Notes: generated by a model not told the origin, from the sequence alone. A stretch of 64,000 nt of DNA from Bacteroidota bacterium (GCA_018267925.1 JAFDXO010000055.1:1-64000); one strand, 5' to 3'. Positions 35,859 to 45,494 are shown, counted from the first letter of the stretch. A program made the numbers and translations.

Positions 35859-35990
35859 GACAATCAGCAAAAAAATGTTGGGTTATTGAAATCGTCTATC
35901 AATGAATAGGGGAAAAGATGATTAGGATTCTTGTTCTTAGCGAAATACTGGACGACCTTTGCACTGTCAAACACTTAAAAAGGACATATT

Positions 35991-36560
35991 ATGAGCAAGT
36001 TCGTAACCGTAGGAATGAGTTTTCCTGAGTTCAACAAAAAAGCGGTTGTTTCCATTGAAAAAGGAAAGGAATTTAAACAACTGTCTAATGAAGACATCAA
36101 AGGTCAGTGGGCTGTGATGTTTTGGTGGCCAAAAGATTTTACATTCGTTTGTCCAACTGAAATTGCTGAATTCAATAAGAATTTCACCAACTTTCAAGAC
36201 CGCGACACAGTGCTATTGGGTGCTTCTACCGATACAGAATATGTTCACTTAGCTTGGAGAAAAGACCATAGCGATCTTCGTGATTTAAAATTCCCTATGA
36301 TTGCAGATACATCAAAAAGCTTGGCTGATGAATTAGGCATTCTGAATGAAGGTGAAAAGATAGCTTATCGCGCTACTTTCATTATTGATCCGGAAGGCAT
36401 TGTTCGCTGGGTAAATATTAATGATTTGAGTGTAGGACGCAATGTGGCAGAGGTATTGCGAGTGCTTGATGCTTTACAAACGGATGAATTGTGCCCTTGT
36501 AATTGGACAAAAGGCGAAGAAACATTATCACAAAAACAACGTGCTGAAGTAGCTGCCTAA
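35991..36560 (+). CDS. ahpC: Peroxiredoxin AhpC, three-cysteine type
   Basis: This 189-residue cytoplasmic 2-Cys peroxiredoxin reduces hydrogen peroxide, organic peroxides and probably peroxynitrite. The peroxidatic Cys54 lies in FTFVCPTEIAEF. The C-terminal motif ELCPCNW carries two cysteines, 168 and 170, instead of the single resolving Cys of the enteric type. This matches the mycobacterial AhpC layout (Cys61/174/176), which is regenerated by AhpD. An AhpD gene follows directly here and no AhpF is present. An AAAAAGGA at 35977-35984 is a fair ribosome site, 6 bases before ATG. A GACCTTTG (one base off the -7 consensus) lies at 35954-35961. Confidence 0.93.
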   Translation: MSKFVTVGMSFPEFNKKAVVSIEKGKEFKQLSNEDIKGQWAVMFWWPKDFTFVCPTEIAEFNKNFTNFQDRDTVLLGASTDTEYVHLAWRKDHSDLRDLKFPMIADTSKSLADELGILNEGEKIAYRATFIIDPEGIVRWVNINDLSVGRNVAEVLRVLDALQTDELCPCNWTKGEETLSQKQRAEVAA

Positions 36561-36586
36561 TTATAGTTTTTCTTTTCAACTAAATG

Positions 36587-36616
36587 AATCCACCCTTTGT
36601 ACGGGTGGATTTTTTT
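36587..36616 (+). terminator. Terminator between ahpC and ahpD
   Basis: AATCCACCC (36587-36595) pairs with GGGTGGATT (36603-36611) around a 7-base loop, followed by T to 36616. As ahpD has no clear promoter of its own, partial read-through is likely and would set AhpC above AhpD. Confidence 0.8.
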
Positions 36617-36643
36617 CCAAAACTTTTTCCAAAACTTCCAATC

Positions 36644-37231
36644 ATGGATTTAACACAAAATGAAACCGTGTCTGCCTTTTTTTCTGATTTAGGTATTGAT
36701 GCAAACCATAGTAGTCATAACCTTCAGCAGCTTGCTATTGCAGACAGTAAAATGCTTCGCGATTTGAAATTAAATGTCTCATCTGTGCTGGGAAGCGGAA
36801 ATATGAATCGTAAAGAAACTTCACTTTTAGCTCTTTCGGTTGCCGTAAATCAAAAACATGATTTGTTGATGAAAACATTTGAAGCCTTAGCAAAAAATGA
36901 AGGAGCATCAGAAAATGAAATTGCTGAAACACATGCCTGTACTGCTGTGATGAACGTAAACAATATCTTCTATCGTTTTAGGCATTACATGTCAGGTATT
37001 GACTATTATCAAAATCAACCGGCCGGATTGCGCATGAGCATTATGATGAATCCGGTTTTAGGAAAGGAGTTTTTTGAATTAATGAGCTTAGTTGTTTCTG
37101 CTGTGAATGGCTGTGAACGCTGCGTTACCTCACATGAAAGTTCTGTAAAACAACATGGAGCAACAGAAGCTCGAATATATGATGCAATTCGTTTGGCTGC
37201 TGTTATAAAAAGTCTTTGTGTGTTGGTGTAG
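36644..37231 (+). CDS. ahpD: Alkylhydroperoxidase AhpD-like (CMD) protein
   Basis: The 195-residue product belongs to the carboxymuconolactone decarboxylase/AhpD fold. It has the AhpD catalytic set Glu145, then Cys157-x-x-Cys160 and His164 in NGCERCVTSHE. In mycobacteria AhpD receives electrons from lipoamide on 2-oxoacid dehydrogenases and reduces AhpC. The residue before the second Cys, His132 in the mycobacterial enzyme, is Arg159 here. The preceding gene is a three-Cys AhpC, which strongly supports this pairing. ATG 36644 is preferred over an upstream in-frame start at 36584, because the extra 20 residues would be encoded by the terminator hairpin. Confidence 0.88.
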   Translation: MDLTQNETVSAFFSDLGIDANHSSHNLQQLAIADSKMLRDLKLNVSSVLGSGNMNRKETSLLALSVAVNQKHDLLMKTFEALAKNEGASENEIAETHACTAVMNVNNIFYRFRHYMSGIDYYQNQPAGLRMSIMMNPVLGKEFFELMSLVVSAVNGCERCVTSHESSVKQHGATEARIYDAIRLAAVIKSLCVLV

Positions 37232-37249
37232 AAAAGGAATAAACTCAAG

Positions 37250-37309
37250 TTACATGAAAATAGCACGACTTTATTGCGTGCTATTTTCATGTAATCTTAT
37301 GCTTTTTTT
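37250..37309. terminator. Bidirectional terminator between ahpD and recN
   Basis: A perfect 18-bp stem (37250-37267 with 37277-37294, loop of 9) stands between the convergent genes. A run of seven T at 37303-37309 serves the plus strand. Confidence 0.75.
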
Positions 37310-38963
37310 AAGAAACTAATTCTCTGGCATTTTGAAGAGCAGCTTCGCTGGGCTTTTCTCCTCCAATCATTTGTGCTATGGCTGTAATGCGCTCCTCTGG
37401 CTGTAATACACGTATTTGAGTTACTACTTTGCCGTTCAACGATGTTTTGTAAACAAAAAAATGACGACTGCCTTTGGCGGCTACTTGTGGTTGATGCGTA
37501 ATGCAAATTATTTGGTGATGGCTGCCAAGCGATTGCAAAAGATTAGCAACTTGTCTTGCTGCTTCGCCAGAAATACCGGTATCTACTTCGTCAAATATAA
37601 GCGTTGGAAGCTCCATGGCTGCCGCAGTGAGAGATTTGATACAGAGCATGATTCGGCTCATTTCTCCCCCTGACGCGGCTTTGTGTACCTGTTGAAATTG
37701 TCCGGATTTGTTTGCGTCAAGCATAAACTGAATGCTATTCAATCCAAATTCGTTTGGATATTCTACATCAGAAACATCTATGCGAAATAAGGCATTGGGC
37801 ATTCCTACAAGATGCAAGAGTTCTGTAACTTTTTTAGAAATTAACGGTACTGCCTTTTTTCTTTTATGAGATAGCTTTTCACCCAATTTTTTTACAGAAA
37901 GAAAGGCTGACTCTTTAGCTGATTTAATCTCTTCTATTAGTTTGTCTAAGTTTTCAGTAGCACTTAAATCGTTTTCAAGATCAGTTTGAATTTCTAAGAG
38001 AGCAGACGTAGTTTGTACACCATGTTTCTTAAGCAATCTATATCCCAAGTCTAATCTTTCTTGGAGTTGTTGCATGTGTATCGGGTCTATACTTATTCTT
38101 TCTTCTAAACTCTTTAATTCTGTATGAATATCTTTTAGTTCGGCATGAACAGAATGTAAACGCTCAATTATAGGAGAAATTTCTGGAAGAATGTCAGAAA
38201 TGCTTTGCAATTGTTGAGTAAGCTTCCTAACCTCAGAAATAAGGGGTTGTTCGCTATCTTCCAGCATCGCATTGCTAAGCGTTAAAACCTGAATCAATTT
38301 TTCTCCATGAGCCATTTGTTTGAGATGTGTTTCAGTTTCCTCTATTTCATTTTTTTTGAAGTTTGAATGCAAGAGTTCGTCAAAGAGAAATTGTTTGTAG
38401 TCTGAATCTTTTTGTAAAGATTGCTGTTCGGTGATACGTATTTTTAGTTCAGCTTCTAATTGTTTAAACTGCTGAAAAGAATGCGAATAGTTTTTCCTTT
38501 CTTCAGCGTTTTCTGCTATTGCATCAACGATGTTTGTTTGAAAATCGTCGCCCTCAATTGCCAGATGCCCAAACTGCTGATGTAAATCCACTAACAAGGC
38601 AGTTAGTTTATTAAGAATGTTTAGTGTTACCGGTGTATCATTAATAAATGCTCGAGATTTTCCTGTCGTGCTTATTTCTCGCCGAATGATACAGGGGCTT
38701 TCAAAATCTATATCTTCGTCTGCTAATGCTTTTTGAAATCGAACATTCTGATCAACATCAAAATAGGCTTCTACCACACATTTTTCATTTTTGTTAATCA
38801 ACACACTACTGTCTGCTCGTTCTCCAAGTATCAAGGATAAGGCACCGAGAATGATACTTTTTCCGGCACCGGTTTCTCCGGTAACAATATTGAACTCAGC
38901 GTTGGGTTCAATAGTTAGATTGTCAATAATTGCGTAATTGCGGATCGCCAACTTTTGTAGCAT
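37308..38963 (-). CDS. recN: DNA repair protein RecN
   Basis: RecN is an SMC-like ATPase that acts early in double-strand break repair. The 551 residues show an N-terminal MLQKLAIRNYAIIDNLTIE, Walker A GETGAGKSIIL near 30-40, a long coiled-coil middle (about 160-370) and a C-terminal ATPase part with ASGGEMSRIMLCIK (signature) and LIFDEVDTGISG (Walker B). I start at the ATG at 38963, which gives the conserved N-terminus; an open frame extends 86 codons further but runs into the divergent rlmI gene and has no homology. A TAACTTTG box ends 5 bases before this ATG. Confidence 0.96.
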   Translation of the reverse strand: MLQKLAIRNYAIIDNLTIEPNAEFNIVTGETGAGKSIILGALSLILGERADSSVLINKNEKCVVEAYFDVDQNVRFQKALADEDIDFESPCIIRREISTTGKSRAFINDTPVTLNILNKLTALLVDLHQQFGHLAIEGDDFQTNIVDAIAENAEERKNYSHSFQQFKQLEAELKIRITEQQSLQKDSDYKQFLFDELLHSNFKKNEIEETETHLKQMAHGEKLIQVLTLSNAMLEDSEQPLISEVRKLTQQLQSISDILPEISPIIERLHSVHAELKDIHTELKSLEERISIDPIHMQQLQERLDLGYRLLKKHGVQTTSALLEIQTDLENDLSATENLDKLIEEIKSAKESAFLSVKKLGEKLSHKRKKAVPLISKKVTELLHLVGMPNALFRIDVSDVEYPNEFGLNSIQFMLDANKSGQFQQVHKAASGGEMSRIMLCIKSLTAAAMELPTLIFDEVDTGISGEAARQVANLLQSLGSHHQIICITHQPQVAAKGSRHFFVYKTSLNGKVVTQIRVLQPEERITAIAQMIGGEKPSEAALQNARELVS

Positions 38964-39022
38964 AACGACAAAGTTAAGCCTGCTGTTGTCTTTAGAAAAC
39001 TGTCTGACTTTATCTTTGTAGA
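38964..39022. promoter_or_regulatory. Divergent recN/rlmI promoter region with two start-proximal -7 boxes
   Basis: In these 59 bases TAACTTTG (minus strand, 38976-38969) ends 5 bases before the recN ATG, and TATCTTTG (plus strand, 39011-39018) ends 4 bases before the rlmI ATG. Both would give mRNAs starting at or beside the initiator codon. The two sets of -33 positions overlap, so the promoters may compete. The -33 elements themselves are weak: TTTT for recN, TTG at 38986-38988 for rlmI. Confidence 0.55.
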
Positions 39023-40195
39023 ATGGCAAAGTTTTTTCTTCGCAAAAAGATAGGCGACAGAGTAGTAAATGGTCATCCTTGGGTTTTTTCAAACGAATTA
39101 GGCGATCATGAGGGAAGTTTTGAAGCGGGTGATATTGTTGAAGTTTATTCATACAATGGATCCTTTGTAGGGAAGGGTTATATAAATCCAGCATCGCAAA
39201 TTCGTATTCGATTGGTTTCACGCCAAAAAGATGAAGCTATTGATGATCAATTTTTTTACGATCGTATTTCTGCTGCTTGGGAATATCGAAAGCAAATTGG
39301 TTATGTAGAAAATTGTAGGCTGATTTTTGGTGAAGCAGACGAATTGCCTGCTTTGATTATTGATAAGTTCAACGACTATTTTGTTATTCAGACTTTAGCA
39401 TTGGGAATAGACAAATGGAAATCGGCGATTGTTTCAGCACTAAAAAAAATTTTTCAACCCAAAGGAATTTATGAGCGAAATGATGTGCCGGTAAGGGAAT
39501 TAGAAGGATTGCCTCAACAAAAAGGTTTTCTATCTGCTCCTTTTGATACGAATATTATCCTTCATGAAAACGGTCTGAAATTTCATGTAGATATTGAAAA
39601 CGGACAAAAAACTGGATATTTTTTAGATCAGCAAGATAATCGTCGAGCTATTCAACATGTTGTGTCTGGCGCCAATGTTTTAGAAGCATTTTGCTATACC
39701 GGTACATTTTCCATTCATGCAGCGCACTATGGCGCAAAATCTGTTTTAGGACTCGATATATCTGAAAATGCAGTTGCTACGGCAAGGAAAAATGCGGTAC
39801 TAAATGGATTTGAATCTATTTGTTCTTTCAATGCAGTAAATGCTTTTGATGTTTTGAAGCAGTGGGGTAAGGAAGGGAAGAAGTTTGACGTAGTGATGCT
39901 TGACCCGCCTGCATTTACTAAAAGCAGAGAGAATATACAGAAGGCAATCACGGGGTATAAGGAAATAAATTTACGAGGCATCAAGCTTACTCGCCCCGGA
40001 GGTTTTTTGGTGACAGCTTCTTGTACTAATTTGGTAAATCCGGAACTTTTTCTAAAAACAATTGATATGGCTGCAAAAGATGCACGCCGAAAATTAAGGC
40101 AAGTAACTTGGCAAACACAAGCCGCAGATCACCCTATATTATGGCATGTTCCCAATACACAATACTTAAAATTTTTGATCGTTCAGGTGCTTTAA
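39023..40195 (+). CDS. rlmI: 23S rRNA m5C methyltransferase, RlmI-like
   Basis: This 390-residue SAM-dependent methyltransferase has an N-terminal PUA RNA-binding domain (about 1-75, VVNGHPWVFSNEL and FVGKGYINPASQIRIRL) and an RlmI-like central part. A Rossmann domain follows, with VLEAFCYTGTFSIHAA (SAM loop), LGLDISENAV and the catalytic VMLDPPAFTKS. The E. coli relative methylates C1962 of 23S rRNA. TASCTN near the C-terminal end carries the conserved Cys. The gene is divergent from recN and ends in a strong bidirectional terminator. RlmI is the best name, but RlmK/YccW-type relatives are hard to tell apart. Confidence 0.88.
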   Translation: MAKFFLRKKIGDRVVNGHPWVFSNELGDHEGSFEAGDIVEVYSYNGSFVGKGYINPASQIRIRLVSRQKDEAIDDQFFYDRISAAWEYRKQIGYVENCRLIFGEADELPALIIDKFNDYFVIQTLALGIDKWKSAIVSALKKIFQPKGIYERNDVPVRELEGLPQQKGFLSAPFDTNIILHENGLKFHVDIENGQKTGYFLDQQDNRRAIQHVVSGANVLEAFCYTGTFSIHAAHYGAKSVLGLDISENAVATARKNAVLNGFESICSFNAVNAFDVLKQWGKEGKKFDVVMLDPPAFTKSRENIQKAITGYKEINLRGIKLTRPGGFLVTASCTNLVNPELFLKTIDMAAKDARRKLRQVTWQTQAADHPILWHVPNTQYLKFLIVQVL

Positions 40196-40261
40196 GTTTG
40201 AGCTGAAAATAGGAAAGTTTAAAAGGGTAGAATTGGAAAATTTAATTCAGTCCTTAAAATG

Positions 40262-40293
40262 AAAAAGGGTTGCACAAAAGCAACCCTTTTTTT
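40262..40293. terminator. Bidirectional terminator after rlmI
   Basis: A perfect 12-bp stem (40262-40273 with 40280-40291, loop of 6) with A-rich left and T-rich right arms can stop transcription from both sides. Confidence 0.9.
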
Positions 40294-40314
40294 GATCTGT
40301 TATGGTTTTTGTTT

Positions 40315-40854
40315 TTATAGCTGATTGTAAATACCGGCATCTACATTTCGAGGAATGCCAAAGTATTGAAACGTTTTGTGCTTATAGCCTTTTTTGATGT
40401 AAGAATCTGTATCACCTTCTTCAGGAACGGTTACCCAATCGCTGGTTTTAGCAATCTTCCAACGATAAACGGCTACAGTGTTGGGTCCACGACGAGTAAG
40501 CGCGTAAAATTGAGGCTTCTTGTCTTTGTAACCCATTTTAATCATTTGGTCGTCAGTAAATTCATCATCAGCAATACTTGCATAATCTTTTGTAACGGGA
40601 TTAAACCAGCTATTGATTCCGATGCGATCTGGTCCCGGAGTGCGATAAGCAAAGAACATAAGCGTCTTATTCTTCCAGCCCCAGTTGAGCATCTGACCTT
40701 CCTGATATTCTCCTTCAGCAACGGTTACAAAATTCTTATCCTCGGGGTTGTACCAGCGATAAACTCTAATCAACTCATCGCTTTGGGCAAATACCTTAGT
40801 AGTAAAGAGTACCGAAGCCAACAGAGCTGTAATGAGGACGAAGGTTTTTTTCAT
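40315..40854 (-). CDS. Secreted protein of three DUF5648-like repeats
   Basis: This 179-residue exported protein has a signal peptide (1-24, KVFAQ). The mature part consists of three tandem units of about 45-50 residues, each like VYRWYNPEDKNFVTVAEGE followed by a GYKDKKPQFYAL-type end. W, NP, F/W-V-T-V, G-Y/W-K and the F-F/Y-A ends recur. This resembles the DUF5648 repeats found in secreted proteins, but I name the family from pattern only. The function is unknown. ATG 40854 is chosen for the signal peptide; the longer open frame to 41031 would run through the secA promoter. It is convergent with rlmI. Confidence 0.72.
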   Translation of the reverse strand: MKKTFVLITALLASVLFTTKVFAQSDELIRVYRWYNPEDKNFVTVAEGEYQEGQMLNWGWKNKTLMFFAYRTPGPDRIGINSWFNPVTKDYASIADDEFTDDQMIKMGYKDKKPQFYALTRRGPNTVAVYRWKIAKTSDWVTVPEEGDTDSYIKKGYKHKTFQYFGIPRNVDAGIYNQL

Positions 40855-40964
40855 AATTGAGCGTATTTTTTTCGAATTGGTTTCCAAAATACATAAAAAT
40901 TTTGTTGCCCCGCAAGAGGTTGCCCCAAAAATTTTTGTTTTACCTCGTTTTCCCCCCTTTAGCC

Positions 40965-40995
40965 TTTGTGAAATACCCCATTTGGCGTAGCTTTG
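40965..40995 (+). promoter_or_regulatory. Perfect Bacteroidota promoter of secA
   Basis: TTTG at 40965-40968, 19 bases, then TAGCTTTG at 40988-40995. It gives secA a leader of about 115 bases with no evident riboswitch fold. Confidence 0.8.
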
Positions 40996-41115
40996 ACACC
41001 CCTTGTGCGTCAACCTGTCAGCATTTAGCAAGCTGCATGATATTTGACGGCATCAAGTTCTATTTTAAACAATTTATCGGCTTCAAATTAAAATAGCCGA
41101 ATAACAACAGACACA

Positions 41116-44100
41116 ATGATTGGGTTTCTTTCAAAAATTTTTGGTGGTAGTAAATCGGATAAAGATGTAAAACGAATTCTTCCTATTGTGGATGAAATCA
41201 ACCGAATTTATGCCGAATATCAGTCGCTGACACATGATGCACTGCGAAATAAAACACAAGAATTTCGAGGACGTATTGCCGACTTTTTAAAAGATATAGA
41301 TTCTCAAATTGCTGCTAAGCGCGAAGAAGCAAATGCCTTTACCGGTGAGGATTTGCACGCTCGTGAGGCTATGTATGAAGACATAGATAAACTTCTCAAA
41401 AAACGGGATGAGCAACTTGAAGTTGTGTTGAAAGAAATCATGCCTCAAGCTTTTGCAGTTGTCAAAGAAACAGCACATCGCTTCAAAGACAATTCAGAAC
41501 TCAGCGTTACAGCTACCGCACTTGATCGCGAATTAGCCTTGGAAAAGGACTATATCCGAATCGAAAATGAACAAGCAATTTTTAGAAACAGTTGGCAAGC
41601 AGCCGGTAATACGGTTACATGGAACATGCTTCACTACGATGTGCAGTTAATCGGTGGCATCGTATTGCATGAAGGCAAAATTTCAGAAATGGCTACTGGA
41701 GAAGGTAAGACCCTTGTGTCCACTTTACCTTCCTATTTGAATGCACTGGCAGGACAAGGCGTTCATTTGGTTACTGTGAACGATTATTTAGCTCGTCGTG
41801 ACCAAGAATGGAATGGTCCTATTTTTGAATTTTTAGGGCTTACTGTTGATTGCATTGACAAGCATCAGCCTAACTCGCCTATGCGCCGAAAAGCTTATTT
41901 GGCAGACATTACATACGGTACGAATAACGAATTTGGTTTCGATTATTTGCGTGATAATATGGTGCAACACACAGAAGAAATGGTGCAACGTAAACATCAT
42001 TTTGCTATGGTAGATGAAGTGGATAGTGTGTTGATTGATGATGCTCGAACGCCCCTTATTATTTCTGGCCCTGTGGCACGTGGTGATGAACAACAATTTC
42101 ATGCACTTAAACCCAAAATAGAACAACTGCTTGAAATTCAAAAGAAGGTTGTCAATTCCAGTCTTACAGAAGCAAAAAAATTAATTGCAGAAGGAAAGGG
42201 CGATAAAGAAACAGGTGGATTACAGCTATATCGAGCTTATCGCGGATTGCCTAAAAACACCGCTATCATAAAATATTTGAGCGAAGAAGGTAATAAACAA
42301 ATTTTGCAGAAAGCTGAAAATCACTTTCTTGGCGAGCAACAACGCAATATGCCAAAGGTAGATTCCGAGCTTTATTTCACTATTGATGAAAAGCAAAATA
42401 GCGTTGACCTAACTGAAAAAGGTTTGGCGCTCATAACAGGATCTGGCGAAGACCCGAACTTTTTTGTGTTACCCGATATTGCAACAGAGCTAACTCGGAT
42501 TGATCAATTAGAAGTATCACCGGAAGAGCGTCAGCAACGTAAAGATGCACTGCTTCAAGATTATGCAATTAAAGCAGATCGAATACACTCAATCCAACAA
42601 CTATTAAAGGCTTACACACTTTTTGAAAAAGATGTAGAGTATGTAGTGATGGATGGAAAGGTGAAAATAGTAGATGAGCAAACTGGTCGTATTTTAGATG
42701 GACGACGATATAGCGATGGGCTTCATCAAGCCATTGAAGCCAAAGAAGATGTACAAGTAGAAGCGGCGACTCAAACTTTTGCCACCGTTACGCTTCAAAA
42801 TTATTTCCGCATGTATCACAAACTTGCGGGAATGACCGGAACTGCAGAAACAGAAGCAGGCGAATTTTGGGAAATCTATAAGTTGGATGTAGTAACTATT
42901 CCTACTAATGTGCCAATTGCTCGTAAAGATGAGCAAGATTTGGTGTATAAAACCAAGCGAGAAAAATATAAGGCAGTTATTGATGAAATAGAAAAATTAC
43001 AAGCTGCCGGCCGTCCGGTTCTGGTAGGTACTACATCTGTAGAAGTATCTGAATTATTAAGTCGGATGCTGCAACAAAAAAAGATTCAACACAATGTATT
43101 GAATGCCAAACAACATGCTAAAGAGGCACAAATCGTTGCTGAAGCCGGTTTGGCAAGTGCTGTTACGATTGCTACAAACATGGCCGGTCGAGGTACGGAT
43201 ATCAAGCTGGGAGCGGGCGTGAAAGAATCCGGTGGATTGGCTATTATTGGTACGGAGCGACATGAAAGCCGTCGTGTAGATCGTCAGTTGCGCGGTCGTG
43301 CCGGTCGGCAGGGTGATCCCGGTAGTTCACAATTCTTTGTGTCGTTAGAAGATGATTTGATGCGCCTTTTTGGCTCAGAGCGAATTGCAGGGCTTATGGA
43401 TAAGATGGGGCATAAAGAGGGCGAAATGCTTCAGCACGGTATGATTACCAAATCCATTGAGCGGGCACAGAAGAAAGTGGAAGAAAATAACTTCGGTACT
43501 CGTAAACATTTGCTTGAGTATGACGATGTGATGAACGCCCAAAGAGATGTGATTTATAAACGCCGCCGCCATGCACTATTCGGAGATCGTTTGGCAATTG
43601 ATATTGATAATGCCATGTTCGATGTTTGCACAGATATTGCCGGACAGTTTGAAGAAAATAGAGATTATGATGCCTTCAAAATTGAAGTGATGAAGCATCT
43701 TGCCATTGAAACCGAAATTCAAAAAGACGGCTTTGATAAGGCAGATTTGAATGACGTAGGAAATAAACTTTACGGTGAAGTAAAAGAATTTTATTTGCGC
43801 AAATGGACTTCTATGCGCGAACAAATGTTACCTTCCTTACAACAGATTTTGCAAGAAAACGGGGATCGTGTTGAAAATATCGTGATTCCATTTACTGATG
43901 GCATTCGTGGTATTCAAATTTATGCTAACCTTCAACAATCTGTAGAGCAGGAAGCAAAGCCGGTAGTTCAAATGTTGGAAAAGAGTATGACCCTCGCTTT
44001 GATTGATGACGCATGGAAAGATCACCTTCGTGCTATGGATGACCTTCGAACTTCGGTAAGAATGGCATCTTACGAACAAAAGGATCCGTTGTTGATTTAC

Positions 44101-44430
44101 AAATTCGAAGCCTTCAATTTGTTTAAGCAAATGTTGTTAGAAACCAATCGGAATATCATCTCGTTCTTAGTGCGTGCTGGCATTCCGGTTCAAGATGTGC
44201 CTCCACAAGCAGCTCAACAAGTTCCACAACATACAGACATGAGTCAAATGCACTCAAATAAAGAAGAGATTGATGAAGCCGGACAAGATTATGCAGCCGA
44301 CGAACATGATATGGGCGATACAATGACCCGACGAACTCCTGTGCAAGCAGGACCTAAAATTGGACGAAATGATCCTTGCCCTTGTGGAAGTGGAAAAAAA
44401 TATAAACAATGCCACGGACGTGGACTTTAA
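41116..44430 (+). CDS. secA: Preprotein translocase ATPase SecA
   Basis: SecA drives secretory proteins through SecYEG using ATP. The 1104 residues are the long form of Bacteroidota, compared with about 900 in E. coli. Visible are [17 protein letters not shown] (Walker A near 193-198), [32 protein letters not shown], the DEVD box in [31 protein letters not shown], and [18 protein letters not shown]. An extra segment of about 100 residues sits in the preprotein cross-linking region (around 345-450). The C-terminus carries the zinc-binding SEC-C motif [16 protein letters not shown] that contacts SecB or ribosomes. A perfect promoter lies upstream and a terminator follows. Confidence 0.98.
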   Translation: MIGFLSKIFGGSKSDKDVKRILPIVDEINRIYAEYQSLTHDALRNKTQEFRGRIADFLKDIDSQIAAKREEANAFTGEDLHAREAMYEDIDKLLKKRDEQLEVVLKEIMPQAFAVVKETAHRFKDNSELSVTATALDRELALEKDYIRIENEQAIFRNSWQAAGNTVTWNMLHYDVQLIGGIVLHEGKISEMATGEGKTLVSTLPSYLNALAGQGVHLVTVNDYLARRDQEWNGPIFEFLGLTVDCIDKHQPNSPMRRKAYLADITYGTNNEFGFDYLRDNMVQHTEEMVQRKHHFAMVDEVDSVLIDDARTPLIISGPVARGDEQQFHALKPKIEQLLEIQKKVVNSSLTEAKKLIAEGKGDKETGGLQLYRAYRGLPKNTAIIKYLSEEGNKQILQKAENHFLGEQQRNMPKVDSELYFTIDEKQNSVDLTEKGLALITGSGEDPNFFVLPDIATELTRIDQLEVSPEERQQRKDALLQDYAIKADRIHSIQQLLKAYTLFEKDVEYVVMDGKVKIVDEQTGRILDGRRYSDGLHQAIEAKEDVQVEAATQTFATVTLQNYFRMYHKLAGMTGTAETEAGEFWEIYKLDVVTIPTNVPIARKDEQDLVYKTKREKYKAVIDEIEKLQAAGRPVLVGTTSVEVSELLSRMLQQKKIQHNVLNAKQHAKEAQIVAEAGLASAVTIATNMAGRGTDIKLGAGVKESGGLAIIGTERHESRRVDRQLRGRAGRQGDPGSSQFFVSLEDDLMRLFGSERIAGLMDKMGHKEGEMLQHGMITKSIERAQKKVEENNFGTRKHLLEYDDVMNAQRDVIYKRRRHALFGDRLAIDIDNAMFDVCTDIAGQFEENRDYDAFKIEVMKHLAIETEIQKDGFDKADLNDVGNKLYGEVKEFYLRKWTSMREQMLPSLQQILQENGDRVENIVIPFTDGIRGIQIYANLQQSVEQEAKPVVQMLEKSMTLALIDDAWKDHLRAMDDLRTSVRMASYEQKDPLLIYKFEAFNLFKQMLLETNRNIISFLVRAGIPVQDVPPQAAQQVPQHTDMSQMHSNKEEIDEAGQDYAADEHDMGDTMTRRTPVQAGPKIGRNDPCPCGSGKKYKQCHGRGL

Positions 44431-44440
44431 CTAAAAGATC

Positions 44441-44471
44441 AAATGGCATTTCATAGGAAATGCCATTTTTC
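44441..44471 (+). terminator. Terminator of secA
   Basis: A perfect 12-bp stem (44441-44452 with 44457-44468, loop ATAG) leads into a T-rich stretch. Confidence 0.88.
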
Positions 44472-44591
44472 TTTAAGCTTTTCTCAAGGCACTATCTAAT
44501 CTCGCCTCTATTTTTTTTTAGAAATTTCATTCAAATTCGCCAAAAATTTTGTAACAGGTAAAAATATCATTAATTTAAGGCAATATTTTTG

Positions 44592-45494
44592 ATGCGCCGT
44601 TGGTGGAATTCCTATACAAACCTTCCCTATCAAGAGCGTTGGGGCATTGTCGCACTACTTTGTATCTGTGTGGCACTTATAAGCATTTATCTGGCTTTAC
44701 CCTGGGTTTTAAAAGAAAAGCCATTTGAAATAGATCAACCACTTCAACAAGCATTTCAAGGATATGTAAACTCACATCCTGTTAATGATGGGCAACCCTA
44801 TACGAAAAACATCTTTGATGATAGCTCTTTTAAAAGTAAAGTCACCTTATTTACCTTCGATCCGAATACGCTTGACAGCGAAGGATTTTTGCGTTTGGGT
44901 TTGCGGCATAAAACAGTACGAATGTTGTTGAACTGGAGGAGAAAAGGAAAACATTTTTACCAAAAAGAAGATTTGAAACAACTTTATACATTAGAAGAGG
45001 AGGTTTACAAAAGGTTAGAGCCTTATATCATCATTCCTTCATCAAATCGTTTTGAACGCTCTTTTTCTAACTTTCCCAAAGAAGCGCCTTTGCCCGAACA
45101 CATAGAACTGAATACGACAGATTCCGCAACCATAGTACGCTTGAATGGCATTGGGCCAACCTTAGCACATAAAATCATTGAGCGAAGAAAGGCTTTAGGC
45201 GGCTATTTGAAAATTGAACAACTCAATGAAATATTTCGATTTTCGGACACAACCCTCGCCATGTTGAAAACGCGCTTCACAATCAATCCTTTAGCTATAA
45301 AGCGTTTGAAGCTTAATACAGCCACTTTTAACGACTTAAAAGCGCATCCTTATATTGGTGAAAAAATGGCTCAGCACATTATTTTGTATCGAGAAGGGTT
45401 GGGTCGTTACTCGGAAATTGAACAACTTCGACAGGTGCCATTGATGAATGAAGAAATTTATCGTAAAATTGCGCCCTATTTCGTACTCGAATAA
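44592..45494 (+). CDS. Helix-hairpin-helix (ComEA-like) membrane-anchored protein
   Basis: This 300-residue protein has a short cytoplasmic N-terminus, one membrane helix (about 17-37, GIVALLCICVALISIYLAL) and then three helix-hairpin-helix units. They are DPNTLDSEGFLRLGL near 95-110, LNTTDSATIVRLNGIGPTLA near 174-193 and LNTATFNDLKAHPYIGEKMA near 240-259. Such domains bind double-stranded DNA without sequence preference; ComEA uses one for DNA uptake. A role in competence is possible but no other com gene is present. It starts at ATG 44592, directly after a TATTTTTG. The acyl-CoA dehydrogenase gene follows after 8 bases. Confidence 0.82.
   Translation: MRRWWNSYTNLPYQERWGIVALLCICVALISIYLALPWVLKEKPFEIDQPLQQAFQGYVNSHPVNDGQPYTKNIFDDSSFKSKVTLFTFDPNTLDSEGFLRLGLRHKTVRMLLNWRRKGKHFYQKEDLKQLYTLEEEVYKRLEPYIIIPSSNRFERSFSNFPKEAPLPEHIELNTTDSATIVRLNGIGPTLAHKIIERRKALGGYLKIEQLNEIFRFSDTTLAMLKTRFTINPLAIKRLKLNTATFNDLKAHPYIGEKMAQHIILYREGLGRYSEIEQLRQVPLMNEEIYRKIAPYFVLE

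Noticed and set aside
36584..36643. Longer N-terminus of AhpD
   Set aside because: It would be encoded in the terminator hairpin after ahpC; the downstream ATG gives the natural start.
38964..39221. Upstream extension of recN by 86 codons
   Set aside because: It would overlap the start of rlmI on the other strand, lacks homology, and the -7 box and the conserved MLQKLAIRN start both point to 38963.
40855..41031. Upstream extension of the repeat protein at 40315
   Set aside because: It runs through a perfect secA promoter and puts 59 residues before a clear signal peptide.
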